64,000 bases of DNA from Halobacterium wangiae (GTDB lineage: Archaea; Halobacteriota; Halobacteria; Halobacteriales; Halobacteriaceae). Shown one piece after another: positions 58,904 through 64,000 of this stretch. How positions within the stretch are numbered: position 1 is the stretch's first letter; every line of letters starts with the position of its first letter. The notes under the pieces were generated by a model. The model worked only from the letters and a program-made list of their open reading frames with translations, ran no database searches and had not been told where the DNA came from. The translations under genes were made by a program, and so were the position numbers. The stretch spans positions 2,232,001 to 2,296,000 of the forward strand of contig NZ_CP089588.1 in assembly GCF_021249345.1 (NCBI RefSeq), read 5' to 3'.

Positions 58904-60697
58904 TCAGACGTGTTCGTCGAGGAACTCGACGACCGTCCGGTAGGCCGTGATCTTGTTCTCCAGTTTCGCGAAGCCGTGGCCCTCGTCCTCGAAGACGAGT
59001 TTCTCGACCGGGACGCGTTCGCTCGCCACCTCGACGATCCGTTCGGCCTCGCCGACCGGCACCCGCGGGTCGTTGGCACCGTGGAGGACGAGCAGCGGCG
59101 ACCGGATCTTCTCGGCGTTGTTCGTCGGGCTGATGGACTCGAGGAACTCGTGGTCATCGGCGAGGCTGCCGTACTCTGCCTCGCGGTGTTCGCGGCGCCA
59201 GTCGCCCGTGTTCTCGAGGAACGTGACGAAGTTCGCGATGCCAACGATGTCGACGCCCGCGGCGAACGCCTCGGGGTACTCCGTGAGCGACGCGAGCACC
59301 ATGAACCCGCCGTAGGAGCCGCCGTAGGCGACAATGCGGTCGTCGTCGACGTCGTCCCGGGCGGTGAGCCAGTCGACGCCGGCCTTCCCGTCCTTCACGG
59401 AGTCCATCCGGTTGCGGACGTTGTCGAGGTTCATGTACGTCTTTCCGTACCCCGACGAGCCGCGGACGTTCGGTTCGAAGACGGCGTACCCGTTGTCGAC
59501 GAAGTACTGCCGGAGGGACGTGAAGAACGGGCGGCGCTGGGCCTCCGGGCCGCCGTGGTAGTCGACGACGACGGGGTGGGGTCCCTCGCCGTCCGGGAGC
59601 GTGAGGAACGCCGGAATCTCCAGGCCGTCGAAGCTCTCGTAGTGGACGAGTTCGACGTCGCGGAACGTCTCGCGGGGGATGCCGGCCGTCGACGCGTTCG
59701 TCCACCGCCGACACGCACCGGTCTCGACGTCGACGACGTGGACGTTCGTGTTGTCCGTCGGCGAGGACAGCGAGACGGCCACGCGGTCGGCGTTCGGGCC
59801 GAAACTCAGGCCGAACACGACGCCGTCGGGGAGTTCCGGCACGGGGTACTCGTCGAGTGTCGTCCCGTCGGCCTCGGCGAGCGTGAGTTCGCTGTAGCCG
59901 TCGACGTTCCGGACGTACGCCAGTCGCCCCGAGTCGTGGTCTGTCGAGACGGCCTCTATCGGCCAGTCGCCGCCGTCCACTACGCGCTCGACGTCGCCCG
60001 TCTCCGGGTCGAGCAGACCGAGGTAGCGCACGTCCGAGTCGTGGTCGGTCGCGACGTAGAGCCCCTCGCCGTCGGGCGTCCACGCGACCGACGAGAAGCG
60101 CGTGTCCGCCTCGAACGGCGTGACGTGGGTGACCTCGCCGCTGTCGAGGTCGAGGACGTGGAGGTCGTGGCTGAAGTTCGAGTGGCCGTCGTGGAGCACC
60201 AGGCGGTCGTCCTCGGGGCTCCACCCCGCAGCCGAGATTCGGCTGAACTGGTCGCCCGCCGCGACCAGTTCGGCGTCCTCGCCCGTCTCGTCGCGGCCCT
60301 GCACGTAGACGTCGAAGACGGCCTGGTCCCGGCGGTTCGCCGCGTACGCGAACCGGTCGCCGTCGTGGCTCCAGCCGCCCCAGTTGTGTTTCGCGTCGGG
60401 GGCGTCGGTGAGTGCGACGTCCTCGCTGCCGTCCGCCGAGAGTCGGTGGAACTGGACGAACTCGTCGCCGCCCTCGTCCATCCCGTAGACGAGTTCCTGT
60501 CGCGTCGGCGAGAACGACGCGTACACCACGCGTTCGTCGTGGAAGGTCAACTGCTCGGGCCACGACTCGGGTTCGTCCAGCCGCCACACCTGGTTCGAAC
60601 CGGTCGTGTCGAGCATGAACGCCAGTTCGCCGGACGGCCCCATCGACGGGCCGCCAGCCCCGCGGACGTTGAGGTACCGCTCGATGTCGTACGCCAT
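58904..60697 (-). CDS. S9-family prolyl oligopeptidase-type peptidase
   Basis: 597 residues, no signal peptide. An N-terminal beta-propeller (about 1-340, with repeats such as TPDGEGLYVATDHDSD and WSPEDDRLVLHDGHS) covers the active site; the C-terminal alpha/beta-hydrolase domain has YHGGPEAQ, the catalytic Ser in GGSYGGFM, Asp in HGANDPRVP and His in EGHGFAKLEN. Cuts short peptides, often acylaminoacyl type, in the cytosol. Close in order to acylaminoacyl-peptidases of archaea. Confidence 0.92.
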   Translation of the reverse strand: MAYDIERYLNVRGAGGPSMGPSGELAFMLDTTGSNQVWRLDEPESWPEQLTFHDERVVYASFSPTRQELVYGMDEGGDEFVQFHRLSADGSEDVALTDAPDAKHNWGGWSHDGDRFAYAANRRDQAVFDVYVQGRDETGEDAELVAAGDQFSRISAAGWSPEDDRLVLHDGHSNFSHDLHVLDLDSGEVTHVTPFEADTRFSSVAWTPDGEGLYVATDHDSDVRYLGLLDPETGDVERVVDGGDWPIEAVSTDHDSGRLAYVRNVDGYSELTLAEADGTTLDEYPVPELPDGVVFGLSFGPNADRVAVSLSSPTDNTNVHVVDVETGACRRWTNASTAGIPRETFRDVELVHYESFDGLEIPAFLTLPDGEGPHPVVVDYHGGPEAQRRPFFTSLRQYFVDNGYAVFEPNVRGSSGYGKTYMNLDNVRNRMDSVKDGKAGVDWLTARDDVDDDRIVAYGGSYGGFMVLASLTEYPEAFAAGVDIVGIANFVTFLENTGDWRREHREAEYGSLADDHEFLESISPTNNAEKIRSPLLVLHGANDPRVPVGEAERIVEVASERVPVEKLVFEDEGHGFAKLENKITAYRTVVEFLDEHV

Positions 60698-60780
60698 TGC
60701 CCTACGTCTGGGTCGGGACCGCCGTTAGCCCTTCGGGTGCCGGAACCGGGGCCGGTCGCATGGGGTAGGCGACACCGTCG

Positions 60781-61584
60781 TCACTCGAGCAGTACCCCGC
60801 GGGCCGTCTTCCCCAGGTAGGTGACGACAGGGTGCCCACGGGGGAGCGTGTACAGGTCGCCGAGTTCCGCCTCGGAGAGCGTCTCCGGTTCGAAGGACTC
60901 ACACTCCAGTCGCCGCACGCCCTCGGCGAGCATGTCCTGGGACGCGTCGAACAGGCGACACCGGACCACGCTCCACGTCGGCGCGTCGGCGATGTGGACC
61001 CGCTTGGAGTACACTACTTCGCCGCCGTCGAGCGTCTCGTTGATGCGCTGGAGGGTGACGCCGGCCGTCTCCCGGCCGTGGACGTACTCCCAGAACCCCA
61101 TCGGCTGCCCCCTGTACTCCCGGAAGTCGCCGTGGTGGAAGCTCAACACGCCCATCTCGGGTGCGCTCAGTGCGTCGCCGACGAGGAAGCCGAAGCCGAA
61201 GCGGACGGCGACGTCCGTCTCTGCCATGCGCTCGACGGCGTGCTCCGGGAGCGCGTTCTTCCAGCCGTCGACCGACTCCGGAACGCAGTCGACCCACTCG
61301 GCGTCCGCGACGCCGTCTATCGCTCGAATCGGCACCGACTCCAGGGGTTCGAGGTCGTCGCCGAACAACTCCATCGCGGCCGCGACGACGCCCCACTCGC
61401 GGAGTTCGACGAGGCGACGGACGGCGTCGGCGGTCGAGCGCTCGTTGTCCGAGGCGTCCGCCACGACGAGGCCGATCTCGGCGTCCGTCTCCTCGACCAT
61501 CCGCTGGACGGCTGCCGCCTCCCACGCGGGAAGGCTGTCGCTGTGCGCGAGCAGACAGACCCGGGTGGTGTCGCTCTCAGCCAC
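60781..61584 (-). CDS. Formyltransferase-domain protein
   Basis: 267 residues. The C-terminal half matches the formyltransferase fold of Fmt and sugar N-formyltransferases: VRFGFGFLVGDALSAPEMGVLSFHHGDFREYRGQPMGFWEYVHG (with the His and Asp of the catalytic triad region) and GVTLQRINETLDGGEVVYSK. The usual N-x-H is F-H-H-G-D here. Context with a polysaccharide deacetylase just upstream (overlap of eight bases) and a nearby glycosyltransferase favours a sugar-nucleotide formyltransferase over methionyl-tRNA formyltransferase, which archaea do not need. Donor probably 10-formyl-tetrahydrofolate. Confidence 0.8.
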   Translation of the reverse strand: MAESDTTRVCLLAHSDSLPAWEAAAVQRMVEETDAEIGLVVADASDNERSTADAVRRLVELREWGVVAAAMELFGDDLEPLESVPIRAIDGVADAEWVDCVPESVDGWKNALPEHAVERMAETDVAVRFGFGFLVGDALSAPEMGVLSFHHGDFREYRGQPMGFWEYVHGRETAGVTLQRINETLDGGEVVYSKRVHIADAPTWSVVRCRLFDASQDMLAEGVRRLECESFEPETLSEAELGDLYTLPRGHPVVTYLGKTARGVLLE

Positions 61585-62527
61585 GTGTTCTCACCGCCTG
61601 CTGGTCGCCGCGGACCTGCTCGTTCAACTCCGCCATCGTCCGGACCTCGAGTTCGCCCCGGTCGCGTCTGGCCGCGAGTTCGTCGAGGAACGTCCGGACC
61701 ACCGGCCACTGGTACTCGTTCGAGAGGTCGTAGAGGTGACACCAGAGGTGGCAGTCGCCCTCGCGTTCGGCGGCCTCGTCGAGCGCGCGACGGAGGTACT
61801 GTCGCTGGAGGCGCTGTCTGAGTCGGACCGGGAGCGCGCGGAACGGCGCGGGCACCGACCGCCGTCCCGACGGCAGCGCCGAGGACGTCAGCGAGGGGTA
61901 GGAGGTGCAGTACGTCTCGACGACGCCGTCGACCAGCTCCGGTTCGTACACCGGGTGGGGGCCGTACAGCAGTTCCTTCAGACGAGCGGCGGTGCTGCGG
62001 TCGCTCGTGTCCCGGCTCATCCGCATGCACTCGATGCCCGCCTCGCGGAGCTGTTCCGCGGGCGGTCTGCTGTGTCTCGGGGGCACGATGGAGTCCGTCC
62101 CCGATCCGGTCGCTGCGCGGATCAGCGACTGGGCCTCCTCCAGCTCCCACGCGACCGTCTCCGGCGTGGCTTCCCCGCAGATGACGTGGGAGTACGTGTG
62201 CGTACACAGTTCGTGGTCGGTCGTGTGGTCCCTGATCTGTCGCACCATCTCTGGCGCGTAGAACAGCGGGTCGCGGGCCTCATCCGTCCCCGGGTCGTTG
62301 TCGAACCACCCCTCCCTGTGTGGGCCGTCGTGGTCCCCCGCACAGTCCGACTCGAAGAGGTGGCCGACGACGTCGAAGGAGATAGGGACGTCGACCGAGT
62401 CGCAGTGTTCCAGCAGGCGCCCGAGACACGCCCGCTCCGCCGAGCCGTCGTCGCTCAGGTGCGGGTACTCGCCGACGTCGTGGACCCCCCAGCCGAGCTC
62501 TATCTCGATGCTGATCGTGACCGCCAT
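61577..62527 (-). CDS. Polysaccharide deacetylase-type (NodB-like) protein
   Basis: 316 residues. MAVTISIEIELGWGVHDVGEY opens with acidic residues in the place of the NodB D-x-D; ELCTHTYSHVICG supplies the His-x-x-x-His pair for metal, and VPPRHSRP the conserved Arg. CE4-family deacetylases remove N-acetyl groups from glycans such as chitooligomers. No signal peptide, so it may act on a precursor inside the cell. Translationally coupled to the formyltransferase: deacetylation followed by N-formylation of an amino sugar would be a sensible pair. Confidence 0.82.
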   Translation of the reverse strand: MAVTISIEIELGWGVHDVGEYPHLSDDGSAERACLGRLLEHCDSVDVPISFDVVGHLFESDCAGDHDGPHREGWFDNDPGTDEARDPLFYAPEMVRQIRDHTTDHELCTHTYSHVICGEATPETVAWELEEAQSLIRAATGSGTDSIVPPRHSRPPAEQLREAGIECMRMSRDTSDRSTAARLKELLYGPHPVYEPELVDGVVETYCTSYPSLTSSALPSGRRSVPAPFRALPVRLRQRLQRQYLRRALDEAAEREGDCHLWCHLYDLSNEYQWPVVRTFLDELAARRDRGELEVRTMAELNEQVRGDQQAVRTRG

Positions 62528-62639
62528 CTCGTTGGGCTTCGCCGACGACCGGGATTAGTAGCCACTCGTTTACGGTGCCCGTTCCGCAGTAGGGTCGGCG
62601 TTCGTCGCGGGGCCCTGCCCGGAACGTGGAACGGAACGG

Positions 62640-62646
62640 TTTTTAC
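62640..62646 (+). promoter_or_regulatory. TATA box of the GT4 gene
   Basis: TTTTTAC lies about 27 nt before the ATG at 62670 and favours that start over the Met codon at 62658. Confidence 0.55.
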
Positions 62647-62669
62647 CCGCGTGTTGCGTGCCGACGTGT

Positions 62670-63737
62670 ATGCGAGTGGCGTTCGTCTCCGAGACGACCG
62701 CCCACCACGCCGACGGCGACGATCTCGACCGGCTCGACCTGCTCGCGGGGTTGCTCACTGAGCACGGCCACGAGGTCCACGTCTGCTGTGCACAGTGGTG
62801 GGAGGGCCGGCCGGACACCTTCGACTACGAGGACGTGACGTACCACGCCGTCACCGCCGAACCCGGCCGCCGTTGGTTCTCCCCGGGCGTCGCCGCCACC
62901 CTCCGCGGGATCGACCCGGACGTCGTCCACGCGACGTCCCGGACGCCCGGCCACGTCTACGGCGCGCGGTGGGGCGGCCTGCTCGCCGGCGCCCCGCTCG
63001 TCTGCGAGTGGTACGACCCCCACGACACCCGGGCCGGCCTCCGCGGCCGCGCCTACCGCTACGCCGCACGCCGTCCGAGTGCAGTGGTGACGCCCTCGCG
63101 GACCGTGAAGACGAGCGTCCGTGAGTGTGGCGGCGACGGCGAGGACGTGCGCGTCGTCCCGACGGGCATCGACATGGACCAGATCCGCCGCGCGGTCCCC
63201 GGCGACGGCGGCGACATCGTCTTCAGTCGGCGGCTGGACGAGAACGCCAACCTCGAGTCGCTGTTCCTCGCGCTCGCGGAGTTCCGCGAGTACGACTGGA
63301 ACTGCACCGTCGTCGGCGACGGGCCGGCGCGCCGCGGCTACGAGCGGCAGGCCCGGGACCTCCGCATCGCCGACCGCGTCGACTTCGTCGGCGACTGCAC
63401 CGTCGAGGAGCGCGTCGAACTGTTCAAGAACGCCCACGTCTACGTCCACACCGCCGAGTCCACGTCGTTCGCGCGCGACCTGCTGTGGGCGCTCGCCTGT
63501 GGCTGCGTCGGCATCGTCGAGTACCACGCCCAGTCCAGCGCCCACGAACTCGTCGAAACGTACGACCGCGGGTTCCGCGCGACCAGCGACGAGGAGATCG
63601 TCGAGTGCCTGGTCGCGGCCGGCGACCTCGAACGCAAGGCCGTCGACGAGGAGTTCGCCGACTACGACTACGACGCGTTCGCCGACACCTACCTCGACGT
63701 CTACCGGGACGCCCAGGAGGACGCGGGCCTGCTCTGA
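62670..63737 (+). CDS. Glycosyltransferase family 4 protein
   Basis: 355 residues starting MRVAFVSETTAHHADGDDLDRL. GT-B fold: N-terminal acceptor domain, then donor-binding motifs VVPTGIDMDQI, DFVGDCTVEERVELFKNAHVYVHTAESTSFARDLLWALACGCVGIVEY, the E-x7-E/G region of GT4 retaining enzymes (the second Glu position reads less typically, CGCVGIVE). It transfers a sugar from a nucleotide donor to a surface glycan or glycolipid. Divergent from the deacetylase-formyltransferase pair, with which it may make one glycan. Confidence 0.88.
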   Translation: MRVAFVSETTAHHADGDDLDRLDLLAGLLTEHGHEVHVCCAQWWEGRPDTFDYEDVTYHAVTAEPGRRWFSPGVAATLRGIDPDVVHATSRTPGHVYGARWGGLLAGAPLVCEWYDPHDTRAGLRGRAYRYAARRPSAVVTPSRTVKTSVRECGGDGEDVRVVPTGIDMDQIRRAVPGDGGDIVFSRRLDENANLESLFLALAEFREYDWNCTVVGDGPARRGYERQARDLRIADRVDFVGDCTVEERVELFKNAHVYVHTAESTSFARDLLWALACGCVGIVEYHAQSSAHELVETYDRGFRATSDEEIVECLVAAGDLERKAVDEEFADYDYDAFADTYLDVYRDAQEDAGLL

Positions 63738-63845
63738 GCCGCGCTCCGGTAACAAGCAACCTGCCCAGTCGTCTCCCACTGGAAACTGCGTGGTATGTTA
63801 ACGGGATATAGCGTTTTCTCCCAGTTCGTCGTATTACTGCCCACG

Positions 63846-64000
63846 ATGATGTTCCACGTTCGATTGACCCACAGCCCCGAGAACTGCTGGGCGCGCGACG
63901 AACACGAGCAGAAGGCGACCGAGTTCGTCGAGCGCATCGAGAACAACGAGGAAGGGCCAGGTGTGGGCGTCCGGAGCGCGTTCGCCGCGCCGAACGAACA
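63846..64000 (+). CDS. Small haloarchaeal protein, 3' end cut off by the window
   Basis: The frame opens at ATG 63846 (MMFHVRLTHSPENCWARDEHEQ) and stays open to the window end, giving about 51 visible residues. The LTHSPENCW opening with later GVRSAFAAPNE is a pattern I recall in a small haloarchaeal family of unknown function related to DUF3303. A second Met directly follows the first. Upstream, GATATAGCG at about 63806-63814 is a possible TATA box. The stop is outside the window. Confidence 0.65.
   Translation, partial: MMFHVRLTHSPENCWARDEHEQKATEFVERIENNEEGPGVGVRSAFAAPNE

Noticed and set aside
58070-60820. A 916-codon frame antisense to the S9 peptidase and M48 protease
   Set aside because: Same composition effect; both minus-strand genes have intact catalytic motifs over their full length.

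Overview
The window is chromosomal DNA from a halophilic archaeon (class Halobacteria). The evidence is very high G+C with G/C at third codon positions, strongly acidic proteins, TATA-like boxes about 26-28 nt upstream of many start codons (leaderless transcripts), and archaeal markers: Spt5-SecE-FtsZ1, glycerol-1-phosphate dehydrogenase, D-aminoacyl-tRNA deacylase DtdA, aCPSF1/FttA, DUF371 and DUF373 proteins, NreA and Dph6. I saw no rRNA, tRNA, CRISPR array, transposase or prophage. Most of the window is ordinary, densely packed core genome with short gaps and several overlapping genes.

Layout. 1-7.5 kb: topoisomerase I (5' end outside the window), a 46-residue zinc protein sharing its CTAG stop, NreA, a CPBP protease, small haloarchaeal proteins and a decayed ferritin-like gene. 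7.5-13.4 kb: a coupled DUF5788-PolX-Mut7C operon, an AN1-rhomboid protease, endonuclease V and an SDR; the two large gaps here carry copies of a covarying hairpin element. 13.5-17.2 kb: a Gly-rich lipoprotein, a Dps protein with a long Gln/Pro-rich acid-free tail, and a Tat lipoprotein of the GH99/WbsX type. 17.3-24.3 kb: Get3/ArsA ATPase, aminotransferase, CinA-type amidohydrolase, PHP protein, acyl-CoA dehydrogenase, SMR transporter. 24.4-30.1 kb, minus strand: spt5, secE, ftsZ1, dtdA and two cation/Ca2+ exchangers. 30.2-34.5 kb: aroE, an acidic helix-hairpin-helix protein and an overlapping pabB-pabA-pabC operon. 34.5-41.7 kb: small flavoprotein, Rieske protein, sugar nucleotidyltransferase, dph6, DUF373, coiled-coil protein, DUF371, nth. 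41.7-48.8 kb: aCPSF1, cupin, Nudix, proS. 48.9-56.7 kb: gltB, a Tat-exported protein, an epimerase, GNAT, egsA. 56.7-64 kb: flippase-like membrane protein, M48 protease, S9 peptidase, and a small surface-glycan-like set (formyltransferase, polysaccharide deacetylase, GT4); the window ends inside a further gene.

Themes. Genome maintenance genes are frequent (topA, nreA, polX, endonuclease V, nth, dps). The pab genes feed folate/pterin synthesis. gltB assimilates ammonia and has a palindromic operator candidate upstream. egsA makes the archaeal lipid backbone.

Most worth a second look: the Dps Gln/Pro tail with a hairpin that would hide its ribosome-binding site; the hairpin family at 10.2-12.5 kb whose stems differ in sequence but keep pairing; a 17-bp direct repeat around a three-hairpin insert at 23.2 kb; and the TrpE-like residue in the presumed PabB. 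Functions are assigned by reading motifs in the translations; no database search was run, and DUF names are from memory.
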